Assembly (NCBI RefSeq): GCF_004138285.1
Contig: NZ_SCFN01000020.1
Location: forward strand, 1-58,414
Source: Gottfriedia acidiceleris
GTDB taxonomy: Bacteria; Bacillota; Bacilli; Bacillales; Bacillaceae_G
Length of the DNA: 58,414 nucleotides
Direction: 5' to 3'
Both the position numbers and the translations under genes were made by a program. Positions 28,438 to 36,664 of the stretch are shown here, piece after piece. Each line of letters opens with the position of its first letter. Position 1 is the first letter of the stretch. The notes beneath the pieces were generated by a model. The model had not been told where the DNA came from. It was given only the letters and a program-made list of their open reading frames with translations, and searched no databases.

Positions 28438-29154
28438 ATGAACAATAAAATTCTTGTAGTAGACGATGAAGAGCATATCTTAACATTAATCAAATTTAAC
28501 TTAGAACAGGCTGGCTTTCAAGTTGTTACAGCTACTGATGGTGAAGAAGGTTTACAAAAGGCTATAGAGGAAAAGCCAGAATTAATTGTTTTAGATTTAA
28601 TGCTACCTAAAAAAGATGGTATGGAAGTATGTAAAGAATTAAGACTTCAAAGAAATACTACTCCAATTTTAATGGTTACAGCAAAAGATGATGAATTTGA
28701 TAAAGTGTTAGGGCTTGAACTTGGTGCAGATGATTACATGACAAAACCATTTAGTCCAAGAGAAGTCGTAGCAAGAGTTAAAGCTATTTTAAGAAGATCT
28801 AAAATTACTGAGACTCCAGTACAAGCAAACGACGACGCTGACACTTTAATAATAGCTGATTTGAAAATCTTACCTGAGTACTATGAAGCATATTTCCAAG
28901 GTGAAAAACTAGAGTTAACTCCTAAGGAATTTGAGTTATTATTATATTTAACGAAAAATAAAGGTAGAGTATTAACTCGAGATCAATTATTAAGTGCCGT
29001 TTGGAATTATGATTTTGCTGGAGACACTCGAATTGTCGATGTTCATATTAGCCATTTAAGAGAAAAAATTGAACTAGACTCGAAAAAACCAATTTATATA
29101 AAAACAATTCGTGGATTAGGATATAAATTAGAGGAACCAAGAATAAATGAGTAA
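28438..29154 (+). CDS. phoP: Phosphate response regulator PhoP
   Basis: An OmpR-type response regulator of 238 aa. The receiver domain (about 4-118) has the acidic pair Asp9/Asp10, the phosphoacceptor Asp53 in VLDLMLPKKDG and Lys in TKPFSPRE. The winged-helix DNA-binding domain (about 135-232) ends in IKTIRGLGYKLE. In B. subtilis, PhoP activates alkaline phosphatase and teichuronic acid genes under phosphate starvation. The RBS TGGAGG precedes the ATG. It overlaps phoR by eight bases, so the two are coupled. Confidence 0.95.
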   Translation: MNNKILVVDDEEHILTLIKFNLEQAGFQVVTATDGEEGLQKAIEEKPELIVLDLMLPKKDGMEVCKELRLQRNTTPILMVTAKDDEFDKVLGLELGADDYMTKPFSPREVVARVKAILRRSKITETPVQANDDADTLIIADLKILPEYYEAYFQGEKLELTPKEFELLLYLTKNKGRVLTRDQLLSAVWNYDFAGDTRIVDVHISHLREKIELDSKKPIYIKTIRGLGYKLEEPRINE

Positions 29155-30913
29155 TCTAAATCGAAAATTGCTCTATGGATTTTCTGCAATAATAATCGTT
29201 ATTCTTGTAATATTAGGAATCGTTCTAGGGCAAATATTTAAATCCTTTTATCTGACAAACTATGATCAAAGAATTGAGAAAGAGACTAACTTAATTGCCT
29301 CGATCATGGAGTCAAATACACCATTAACTAAGAATATATCTAATCAAACGTTAAAAAAGATATCAAAGGATTTAAATATCGATATTATATTATTTGATGA
29401 TCATTATAATCTAATCGCTAAATCTAGCAATGAGAATGTGGAATTGAATATATCATCAAAGAATTTAAAAGATTATTTAGAACGACTTGATAAAGTAGAG
29501 AGTGCAGCTAAATTTACCGAAAAAGATTCTGCAGCTAAATATTATGGCAAGAAAATAACAGATAAACATGGCAATAAACAATTTTTGATAGTTGATTATT
29601 CAACTAAGTCGATCAAAGAAGTTTACCGTAGTATTTGGATGTTATTATTTTCATTATTAGGTTTTGTTTTATTTGCCATCATAATTTTACTGATACGATA
29701 CTCGCATCAATTTTCAAAACCAATTGAAGATATTACACAAGTTGCAATTGAATTATCCAAAGGGAATTATAAAGCTAGAACATTAACCGAAAGTAATGAA
29801 TCTACAACAATGTTAAGTCAAGCAATGAATGTACTTGCAAAAAATCTACAAGAAATGACTAGTCAACAAGAAATGCAGCAAGATCGATTAAACACATTGA
29901 TCCATAATATTGGTAGCGGGGTTGTTTTAATTAATAGTAGAGGTCATGTAAACCTAATTAATAAAACATATCGAGAAACGTTCAAAGTTGACTCGAGAAG
30001 TATATTGGGTGAGCTTTATTATGATGCATTTAAACATAAAGAAGTCATTGAAATTGTGGAAGAAATTTTTCTAAAAGAAATAAAAGTTCGAAAGCAAATC
30101 ATTCTGCCATTATCAATTGAAAGAAAACATTTTGAAATATATGGTGCACCAATCATTGGGATAAATCACGAGTGGAAAGGAATCGTTCTTGTTTTCCATG
30201 ACATAAGTGAATTAAAGAAATTAGAACAAGTCCGAAAAGACTTTTTTGCAAATGTATCTCACGAGCTTAAAACGCCAATTACATCTATTAAAGGTTTTAC
30301 TGAAACTCTTCTAGATGGGGCAATGGAAAATGATGAGTTATGTAAAAACTTCTTATCGATTATTTTAACGGAAAGTGATCGTATGCAGACACTTATTCAA
30401 GATTTGTTAGACCTTTCAAAAATTGAGCAACAGAATTTTAAATTGGATCTTGCAGAAGTATCCGCAAAACAAGTTATTGAAGATGTACAGCAAATGCTTA
30501 ATCAAAAAGCAGAAGAGAAAAATATAGACTTCAAACTATACTTGAATAGTCCTTTAGTTGTATATGCTGATGCGTTAAGATTAAAACAAGTAATTATTAA
30601 TTTAGTGGATAACGCAATTCACTATACTCCAGCTGGTGGCAAAGTATTTATTACTGCCTCCGAAACAGATGACCATATTGTATTAAGGGTAAATGACACT
30701 GGAGTTGGAATTGGAAAAGAAGAAATATCTCGTATTTTCGAACGTTTTTACAGAGTAGATAAAGCAAGAAGTAGGAACTCTGGAGGGACAGGCCTAGGAC
30801 TAGCGATCGTAAAGCATCTTGTCGAAGCTCATAAAGGAAAAATCGACGTTGAAAGTAAACTAGGACATGGGACATCATTCATTGTAACATTAAATAAAAA
30901 TATTTCGATGTGA
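29147..30913 (+). CDS. phoR: Phosphate sensor histidine kinase PhoR
   Basis: A membrane sensor kinase of 588 aa. Transmembrane helices lie at about 9-30 and 162-184, flanking an extracytoplasmic sensor region of about 130 aa. They are followed by a HAMP linker (about 185-237), a PAS domain (about 243-352), a HisKA domain with the phosphorylated His372 in NVSHELKTPITS, and an ATPase domain with N-box DNAIHYTPAGG and G-boxes DTGVGIG and GGTGLGLAIVKH. It phosphorylates PhoP. Its start lies inside the phoP end. A terminator follows about 95 bases downstream. Confidence 0.95.
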   Translation: MSNLNRKLLYGFSAIIIVILVILGIVLGQIFKSFYLTNYDQRIEKETNLIASIMESNTPLTKNISNQTLKKISKDLNIDIILFDDHYNLIAKSSNENVELNISSKNLKDYLERLDKVESAAKFTEKDSAAKYYGKKITDKHGNKQFLIVDYSTKSIKEVYRSIWMLLFSLLGFVLFAIIILLIRYSHQFSKPIEDITQVAIELSKGNYKARTLTESNESTTMLSQAMNVLAKNLQEMTSQQEMQQDRLNTLIHNIGSGVVLINSRGHVNLINKTYRETFKVDSRSILGELYYDAFKHKEVIEIVEEIFLKEIKVRKQIILPLSIERKHFEIYGAPIIGINHEWKGIVLVFHDISELKKLEQVRKDFFANVSHELKTPITSIKGFTETLLDGAMENDELCKNFLSIILTESDRMQTLIQDLLDLSKIEQQNFKLDLAEVSAKQVIEDVQQMLNQKAEEKNIDFKLYLNSPLVVYADALRLKQVIINLVDNAIHYTPAGGKVFITASETDDHIVLRVNDTGVGIGKEEISRIFERFYRVDKARSRNSGGTGLGLAIVKHLVEAHKGKIDVESKLGHGTSFIVTLNKNISM

Positions 30914-31007
30914 CATTTACAATGATTTTACATTGTATTTATTAATAATTAATAAAAAATTGTTATAGTTATGATGAAAACCCCTTCATCCAAGGAGTTA
31001 TCTTAAA

Positions 31008-31037
31008 CCGGGAGTAGCTATACTTCCGGGATTTTTT
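31008..31037 (+). terminator. Probable phoPR terminator
   Basis: CCGGGAGTA pairs with TACTTCCGG (one wobble) around GCTA, followed by T6. A small hairpin (GATGAA/TTCATC, loop AACCCC) precedes it at 30973-30990. Confidence 0.8.
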
Positions 31038-31067
31038 ATACTTAAAACTGTTTTATTTTTTCTTTAA

Positions 31068-31096
31068 GGTGTCCATACTAGTGGATACCTTTTTTT
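31068..31096 (+). terminator. Second terminator-like hairpin downstream of phoR
   Basis: GGTGTCCA pairs with TGGATACC (one wobble), loop TACTAG, then T7. It stands only 30 bases after the first terminator, giving a tandem arrangement. Confidence 0.75.
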
Positions 31097-31097
31097 A

Positions 31098-31191
31098 TTG
31101 CACTTTAAGAAAGTATAAATTGGCAGCGAGGAATCGTATTAGAAGTGATAGCCAATTTTAGGAATAAAGTATAAGTGCAACTACGCTTCTA
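31098..31191 (+). ncRNA. Candidate pseudoknotted RNA element
   Basis: Outer helix TTGCACTT/AAGTGCAA (31098-31105 with 31173-31180) encloses inner helix AAATTGGC/GCCAATTT (31117-31124 with 31151-31158). TAGAAGTG in the inner loop (31140-31147) can pair with CGCTTCTA just after the outer helix (31184-31191). All three helices are 8 bp with a single G-U. It precedes the DUF4177 gene and may be its leader. No known RNA family is recognised. Confidence 0.4.
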
Positions 31192-31297
31192 CCTAAAAGG
31201 CTAGTCAGTCGACGAGTTTTCTTTATTTGTTCTTATTACTTTTATAATTTTTGGGGAAATTATGAGTGTTGAATCATACATCGAAGGGTGGATACAG

Positions 31298-31474
31298 ATG
31301 TACGAATACGAATTTGTAAAAGTTAACACTAAATCATCTAATCGTCATTATTATGATGTAGTTGGGAACTATGCTAAAAGTGGCTGGCGCCTTCATCAAG
31401 TAGTAAACAATCAGCAAGCAATAGAAGGTTCATGTGTTGAACTAATTTTTGAGCGAGAAATCGACTTGAATTAA
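31298..31474 (+). CDS. DUF4177 domain protein
   Basis: A small protein with the DUF4177 pattern: MYEYEFVKV at the start, then YYDVVGNYAKSGWRLHQVV and ELIFERE at the end. The ATG at 31298 gives a normal 58-aa DUF4177 protein, with AGGGTGG seven bases upstream. An ATG at 31262 with GGGGA upstream would add 12 residues, and I cannot exclude it. Function is unknown. It stands between phoR and polA, which are adjacent in B. subtilis. It is framed by two non-coding structured elements, the candidate pseudoknot upstream and a long hairpin downstream. Confidence 0.75.
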   Translation: MYEYEFVKVNTKSSNRHYYDVVGNYAKSGWRLHQVVNNQQAIEGSCVELIFEREIDLN

Positions 31475-31478
31475 TTAC

Positions 31479-31586
31479 AGAGGTAGTCTTACGATTCAAT
31501 CTTAAAAGTCATAATTATTCAACTTTAATCTAAAAGTGAATAAAAACTTTTAATATGCCTGAATCAAGGACGACCTCTTTTTCTTT
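31479..31586 (+). other. Long imperfect hairpin ending in a T-tract
   Basis: Five nested pairings span about 100 nt: AGAGGTAGTC/GACGACCTCT, GATTCA/TGAATC, TTAAAAGT/ACTTTTAA and TTATTCAACTTTA/TAAAAGTGAATAA around an ATC loop. The tail is TTTTTCTTTT. It starts five bases after the DUF4177 stop codon, so it can act as its terminator. It is far longer than the other terminators in the window and could instead be a miniature inverted-repeat element or structured RNA. Confidence 0.6.
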
Positions 31587-31718
31587 TATGAATAGTTCAT
31601 GTTAAAATGTTAAGAGCAAGGAAATGAGGAAACGATTAATTTTTTGAAAAGTAAAAAGTATGAAATAAAAATTATACATAAAAAGATAGTGAGATTTGTA
31701 ATAGGAAGGGGATCTATT

Positions 31719-34343
31719 TTGAAGAAGAAATTGGTTTTAATTGATGGGAATAGTATTGCCTATAGAGCTTTTTTTGCATTGCCACTTTTGAGTAATGATA
31801 AAGGTGTACATACGAATGCAATTTATGGATTTACAATGATGTTAATGAAAATTCTTGAAGACGAAAAACCGAGTCATATGCTTGTTGCATTTGATGCAGG
31901 GAAAACAACATTTAGACATAGTACATTTAAAGAATATAAAGGTGGAAGGCAAAAGACCCCACCAGAGTTAAGTGAACAGTTTCCACTTGTTCGTCAGCTA
32001 TTAGATACGTACGGAATTGCACGTTATGAATTAGAGAATTATGAAGCGGATGACATTATTGGTACACTAGCTGGTCAAGCCTCTAAAGACGAATATGAAG
32101 TAAAGGTCATTTCAGGTGATCGAGATTTATTACAGCTAGTTGATGACCGTATTACAGTAAGTATGACCAAAAAGGGTATTACTGAAGTTGAAGAATTTAC
32201 TCCTGCAGCGATTCATGAAAAGTATGAGATTACACCTGATCAAATTATTGATATGAAAGGATTAATGGGTGATAAATCTGATAATATTCCTGGTGTCCCA
32301 GGTATTGGGGAAAAGACTGCAATTAAACTTTTAAAACAGTTTCAAACTGTAGAAGGCCTTTATGAAAATATAGGGGAAGTAAGTGGAGCAAAGCTTCTTC
32401 AAAATTTAAGTGAAAATAAAGAACAAGCCTTAATGAGTAAACAATTAGCAACAATTAATAAAAACTCACCAATTGAATTAACTGTAAATGACACAACGCT
32501 TCCGGAAGCTGATACGAATAAAGTAGCGGAATTTTTTAAATCTCTTGGATTTACATCATTGTTAGCTAAATTGGACATCAAAGAATCGATTGAAGAGCTT
32601 GAAGAGATTAACTATGAAGTACTAGATTCAATTGAGGAGAAACATTTAGCTAATCATTCAAGCCTAATCGTTGAAATGATTGGAGAAAATTATCATACAG
32701 AAGAAATTCAAGGGTTTGGGCTTTCAAATGAAAAAGGTCATTTCTTTATTCCAACAGCTGTTGGGTTAGAGTCAGATCTATTTAAAAAATGGCTTGAGGA
32801 TGAGCGTGTTAATAAGAATGTATATGATGCAAAAGGTGCTTATGTTGCACTGAAGTGGAGAGGAATTAATTTAAATGGTGTTAATTTCGATCCGTTACTT
32901 GCTTCATATATATATGACCCTGCCCAGTCTAATAAAGAATTTGCTGATATAGTAAATGGTAAAATAGATTTTTCAATTCAAACTGCCGAATCGATTTATG
33001 GTAAAGGTGCAAAGCAAACTAAACCATCAGATGAGGTTTTATCTGAATTTATTGTTCGTAAAACAATTGCAATTAGTAAACTAAAAGAAACATTAGAAGA
33101 ATCATTGCGGAAAAATAGTCAATTTGAACTACTAACAGAATTAGAATTACCATTAACTTTTATTTTAGGTGATATGGAATTTGAAGGAGTAACAGTTAGA
33201 GAAGAGACTCTTCGTACGATGGGTTCAGAACTAGCTAATACGTTAAAAGAGCTTGAAGAGACTATTTATGAGTTAGCCGGTGAAAAATTCAATATTAATT
33301 CACCAAAGCAATTAGGTGTTATATTATTTGAAAAGTTAAATTTACCATCTGGTAAAAAAACAAAAACTGGTTACTCCACTTCTGCTGATGTCCTTGAAAA
33401 ATTAGAGGCAGAACATGAAATCATTCGGTTAATTCTTCACTATCGTCAAGTTGGGAAATTAAATTCTACTTATGTAGAAGGTTTATTAAAAGTGATAAAT
33501 GAATCAGATTCCAAGGTTCATACACGATTTAATCAAGTATTAGCACAAACTGGTCGCTTAAGCTCAATTGATCCTAACCTGCAAAACATTCCTATTCGTT
33601 TAGAAGAAGGTAGAAAAATTAGAAAAGCTTTTGTCGCATCTAAAAAAGACTGGCTGATCTTTGCTGCTGATTATTCTCAAATTGAATTAAGGGTATTGGC
33701 TCATATAGCACAAGATGATAATTTAATGGATGCATTTAAAAATGACTTTGATGTTCATACAAAGACTGCAATGGATGTTTTCCATGTACGTGCTGATGAA
33801 GTAACAAGTAATATGAGAAGACAAGCAAAAGCTGTTAACTTTGGGATTGTATATGGAATTAGTGATTATGGATTGTCACAAGGATTAGGTATTACAAGAA
33901 AAGAAGCGGCTATATTTATTGAAAAGTACTTTGCTAGTTTTCCAAAAGTAAAAGATTATATGTCAGATATTGTTCAAAAGGCTAAACTAGAAGGATTTGT
34001 AAGTACAATCTTAAATAGACGTCGTTATATTCCTGAAATTTCAAGCTCTAATTTTAATATTCGTGGATTTGCTGAAAGAACAGCGATGAATACCCCAATC
34101 CAAGGTAGTGCTGCGGATATTATTAAAAAGGCTATGATTTTACTAGATGAGCGTCTTAAATCAGAAAAACTTCAGGCAAAATTAATTTTACAAGTACATG
34201 ATGAATTAATATTAGAAGCTCCAAAAGAAGAATTAGCAATTTTAGAAAAAATCGTACCAGAAGTAATGGAACATGCAGTCGAGCTAGTAGTGCCATTAAA
34301 GGTTGATTATAATTTTGGGGATTCTTGGTTTGAAGCAAAATAA
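31719..34343 (+). CDS. polA: DNA polymerase I
   Basis: A-family polymerase of 874 aa for Okazaki fragment maturation and repair. The start is TTG at 31719, well spaced from GGAAGGGGA and giving KKKLVLIDGNS as in the family; an in-frame start at 31644 has no support. Domains are the 5' nuclease (about 1-290, with ADDIIGTLA and GLMGDKSDNIPG), a degenerate 3' exonuclease domain lacking the DxE site (as in Geobacillus Pol I, so no proofreading is expected), and the polymerase with motif A DYSQIELR, motif B RRQAKAVNFGIVYGIS and motif C VHDEL. mutM follows 19 bases later. Confidence 0.96.
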   Translation: MKKKLVLIDGNSIAYRAFFALPLLSNDKGVHTNAIYGFTMMLMKILEDEKPSHMLVAFDAGKTTFRHSTFKEYKGGRQKTPPELSEQFPLVRQLLDTYGIARYELENYEADDIIGTLAGQASKDEYEVKVISGDRDLLQLVDDRITVSMTKKGITEVEEFTPAAIHEKYEITPDQIIDMKGLMGDKSDNIPGVPGIGEKTAIKLLKQFQTVEGLYENIGEVSGAKLLQNLSENKEQALMSKQLATINKNSPIELTVNDTTLPEADTNKVAEFFKSLGFTSLLAKLDIKESIEELEEINYEVLDSIEEKHLANHSSLIVEMIGENYHTEEIQGFGLSNEKGHFFIPTAVGLESDLFKKWLEDERVNKNVYDAKGAYVALKWRGINLNGVNFDPLLASYIYDPAQSNKEFADIVNGKIDFSIQTAESIYGKGAKQTKPSDEVLSEFIVRKTIAISKLKETLEESLRKNSQFELLTELELPLTFILGDMEFEGVTVREETLRTMGSELANTLKELEETIYELAGEKFNINSPKQLGVILFEKLNLPSGKKTKTGYSTSADVLEKLEAEHEIIRLILHYRQVGKLNSTYVEGLLKVINESDSKVHTRFNQVLAQTGRLSSIDPNLQNIPIRLEEGRKIRKAFVASKKDWLIFAADYSQIELRVLAHIAQDDNLMDAFKNDFDVHTKTAMDVFHVRADEVTSNMRRQAKAVNFGIVYGISDYGLSQGLGITRKEAAIFIEKYFASFPKVKDYMSDIVQKAKLEGFVSTILNRRRYIPEISSSNFNIRGFAERTAMNTPIQGSAADIIKKAMILLDERLKSEKLQAKLILQVHDELILEAPKEELAILEKIVPEVMEHAVELVVPLKVDYNFGDSWFEAK

Positions 34344-34362
34344 ATAGATAGGGTGACTTTAT

Positions 34363-35196
34363 ATGCCTGAATTACCAGAAGTTGAAACGGTCAGACGAAC
34401 TTTACTGGATTTAATAGTTGGGAAAACAATCTCAACAGTAATCGTTTCATGGGGGAAAATAATAAAGAAACCTAATGAAGTAGATGAGTTTCAGATTTTA
34501 CTAAAAGGTCAAACAGTAGAAAATATTAATCGTCGAGGTAAGTTTCTACTATTTCAATTAAGTGATTTTACACTTGTTTCGCATTTAAGAATGGAAGGGA
34601 AATTTCGCGTGTTCCCAGCGGAAGAACCTGTAGCACCTCATACTCATGTTCGATTCCTATTTGAAGATGGAACAGAACTTCGGTATCAAGATGTTCGTAA
34701 ATTTGGCACAATGCATTTATTTAATAAAGGTGAGGAGAATGAGGGACCTCCACTTGCTAAATTAGGCCCAGAGCCATTTTCCGATGAGTTTACTGCTGAT
34801 TATTTAAGAATAAAGCTTAAAAATACAAACCGAAAGATTAAAGTCGTTTTATTAGATCAGGAATTAGTAGTTGGTTTAGGCAATATTTATGTTGATGAAG
34901 TTTTGTTTAGAGCTAAGATTCATCCGGAAACACCTGCATCATCATTAAAGCCTAAACAAATAAAAATACTTGCCGAATCCATTACAGCAACTTTACAAGA
35001 GGCTGTGGATTTAGGTGGAAGCACAATTCGTTCTTATGTAAATTCACAAGGGCAAATAGGAACTTTTCAAGATATCATTAAAGTATATGGCAGAAAGGGT
35101 TTAGAGTGTCATAATTGCGGCAAACCAATAGAAAAAATAAAAGTTGGTGGCAGAGGTACTTCTTTTTGCCCGGTCTGTCAGCCTAAAAAAAATTAA
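34363..35196 (+). CDS. mutM: Formamidopyrimidine-DNA glycosylase
   Basis: Base-excision repair enzyme of 277 aa that removes 8-oxoguanine and formamidopyrimidines. The catalytic N-terminal proline follows the initiator in MPELPEVETV, with the conserved Glu3. The helix-two-turn-helix has VGLGNIYVDEVLF. The C-terminal zinc finger has cysteines in CHNCGKPIEK and CPVC around RGTSFC. The RBS is AGGGTGAC. It forms an operon with polA, as in B. subtilis. Confidence 0.96.
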   Translation: MPELPEVETVRRTLLDLIVGKTISTVIVSWGKIIKKPNEVDEFQILLKGQTVENINRRGKFLLFQLSDFTLVSHLRMEGKFRVFPAEEPVAPHTHVRFLFEDGTELRYQDVRKFGTMHLFNKGEENEGPPLAKLGPEPFSDEFTADYLRIKLKNTNRKIKVVLLDQELVVGLGNIYVDEVLFRAKIHPETPASSLKPKQIKILAESITATLQEAVDLGGSTIRSYVNSQGQIGTFQDIIKVYGRKGLECHNCGKPIEKIKVGGRGTSFCPVCQPKKN

Positions 35197-35201
35197 CATA
35201 A

Positions 35202-35250
35202 GGTTCCTTTCTTTCATACTATATCAAGAGTACGAAAGAGAGGAGCCTAT
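35202..35250 (+). promoter_or_regulatory. Hairpin burying the ytaF ribosome binding site
   Basis: The arms 35202-35215 (GGTTCCTTTCTTTC) and 35234-35247 (GAAAGAGAGGAGCC) pair over 14 bp with two wobbles. The right arm is the ytaF Shine-Dalgarno sequence. The stem is followed by TATTTTTAT, so it could both terminate polA-mutM transcription and restrict ytaF translation. Confidence 0.65.
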
Positions 35251-35254
35251 TTTT

Positions 35255-35899
35255 ATGGTAAATATGCTATCATTAATACTACTAGCATGCGCACTAAGTT
35301 TAGATAGTTGCAGTGTTGGATTTACTTATGGACTTCGAAAAGTAAAAATTCCTTTAAAATCAATCATTACAATTGCATCTTGTTCAGGGATCATATTAAT
35401 GACATCCATGGGGATTGGGCATGCAATTACAGACTTTTTTTCACCAATAATCGCAAAAAGAATCGGGGGATTTGTACTTGTATGTATAGGATTATGGGTA
35501 CTTTTTCAATTTTACCGATCAAATAAAGGATCAAATATAGAAGAAAAGAATGAGATAGAAGAAAAAGGGATTGACTGGGAATTTGAAATTCTAGGTGTAG
35601 TCGTAAAGATTTTAAAGAAGCCTACAACTGCTGATATAGATCGTTCAGGTAGTATTAATGGACTGGAAGCAATGTTACTTGGGTTTGCACTTTCACTTGA
35701 TGCCTTTGGGGCTGGTATAGGTGCATCATTACTTGGATTTTCTCCACTATTGACGGCAATCGTAACATCTACTGCAAGTGCTTTATTCTTATTATTTGGT
35801 ATGAAATTAGGAAATGTGTTATCGAAAACATTGTGGCTTCAAAAGTTAACCTTTTTACCAGGTGTTTTTTTAATATTAATTGGATTAATGAAGATGTAA
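35255..35899 (+). CDS. ytaF: Sporulation membrane protein YtaF
   Basis: A 214-aa membrane protein of the YtaF branch of the MntP-like family, with six likely helices in two halves. The paired motifs LLACALSLDSCSVGFTYGLR and LLGFALSLDAFGAGIGASLL show an internal duplication. Between the halves, TADIDRSGSINGLEA carries a DxDxSGxI pattern like a calcium-binding dockerin loop. In B. subtilis ytaF is a sporulation gene. The ATG at 35255 is set by AGAGAGGAGCC, which is paired in the upstream hairpin; an earlier in-frame start lies inside mutM. Confidence 0.88.
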   Translation: MVNMLSLILLACALSLDSCSVGFTYGLRKVKIPLKSIITIASCSGIILMTSMGIGHAITDFFSPIIAKRIGGFVLVCIGLWVLFQFYRSNKGSNIEEKNEIEEKGIDWEFEILGVVVKILKKPTTADIDRSGSINGLEAMLLGFALSLDAFGAGIGASLLGFSPLLTAIVTSTASALFLLFGMKLGNVLSKTLWLQKLTFLPGVFLILIGLMKM

Positions 35900-35975
35900 T
35901 AAAAATAATGAAAGAGTGTATCCGAATGGATTTATTCCATTTGGTCCTCTTTATCTAGTGTAAGGAGAATAAAAG

Positions 35976-36569
35976 ATGGGTAAAATTTTTGGACTAACTG
36001 GTAGCATTGCAAGTGGAAAAAGTACGGTCTCAAATTTCTTAAAGGAATTAAATGTTCCAATTGTTGATGCAGACGTAATTGCAAAAGAAGTGGTTGAAAT
36101 TGGACAACCTGCTTATAAAAAAATCGTTGAAGCTTTCGGAAGTGAGATTCTTTTAGATTCTGGTGAAATTAATCGACCATTTCTCGGAAGTATTATTTTT
36201 AATAATAAAGAAAAGCGCTTACAACTGAATGAAATAGTACATCCGGAAGTCAGACGTGAAATGAAAGAACAAGCTGATCGATACATAAAACAAGGTGAAC
36301 CACTTGTTATTTTAGATATTCCTCTTTTATATGAGGGTAACTCAATTGAATTGGTGGAAAAAGTGATTGTAGTGACAGTGTCGGAAGAAAATCAACTAAA
36401 GCGTTTGATGAATCGTAATGGTTTAACGAAAGAGGATGCACTTTTACGTATTGCATCTCAAATACCTGTTAAAGAAAAAGCAGCACGAGCTGACTATGTA
36501 ATAAATAACAATGGTGACTTTGAGGATACAAAAAGACAAGTTAAAGACCTATTAAATAAAATTATTTAA
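35976..36569 (+). CDS. coaE: Dephospho-CoA kinase
   Basis: Dephospho-CoA kinase of 197 aa, catalysing the last step of coenzyme A synthesis. The P-loop is GLTGSIASGKST (residues 5-16). Further conserved pieces are VDADVIAKEVVE, HPEVRREM and VILDIPLLYEG. The ATG is preceded by AAGGAG. It lies 76 bases downstream of ytaF as in B. subtilis (ytaG). The gap contains a weak AATGGA/TCCATT hairpin. No terminator stands between it and the gapB promoter. Confidence 0.95.
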   Translation: MGKIFGLTGSIASGKSTVSNFLKELNVPIVDADVIAKEVVEIGQPAYKKIVEAFGSEILLDSGEINRPFLGSIIFNNKEKRLQLNEIVHPEVRREMKEQADRYIKQGEPLVILDIPLLYEGNSIELVEKVIVVTVSEENQLKRLMNRNGLTKEDALLRIASQIPVKEKAARADYVINNNGDFEDTKRQVKDLLNKII

Positions 36570-36587
36570 TAAAATAATGTAAATAGT

Positions 36588-36617
36588 TTAACCAAAATCC
36601 AACTTATGTGTTATACT
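36588..36617 (+). promoter_or_regulatory. Predicted gapB promoter with CcpN-like operator
   Basis: TTAACC (36588-36593), an 18-base spacer and TATACT (36612-36617). TGTGTTATACT (36607-36617), overlapping the -10, matches the CcpN consensus TRTGHYATAYW at every position. CcpN represses gapB and pckA during glycolytic growth in B. subtilis. Confidence 0.6.
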
Positions 36618-36664
36618 AATTGCAGGGAGATAATAAACAGTATAACTTAATTGGGGGTTTACTT

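Noticed and set aside
30964-31037. Short transcript (about 60 nt) with a C-rich hairpin loop before the phoPR terminator, reminiscent of RoxS/RsaE-type small RNAs
   Set aside because: The -35 is poor (TTAATA), and the C-rich loop occurs only once. It is more simply the 3' region of phoR mRNA.
31644-31718. N-terminal extension of polA
   Set aside because: The added 25 residues are basic and low in complexity, lack a binding site and are absent from the family. The TTG at 31719 has a strong one.
35900-35960. Terminator between ytaF and coaE
   Set aside because: AATGGA/TCCATT is short and no T-tract follows. It is not strong enough to call.
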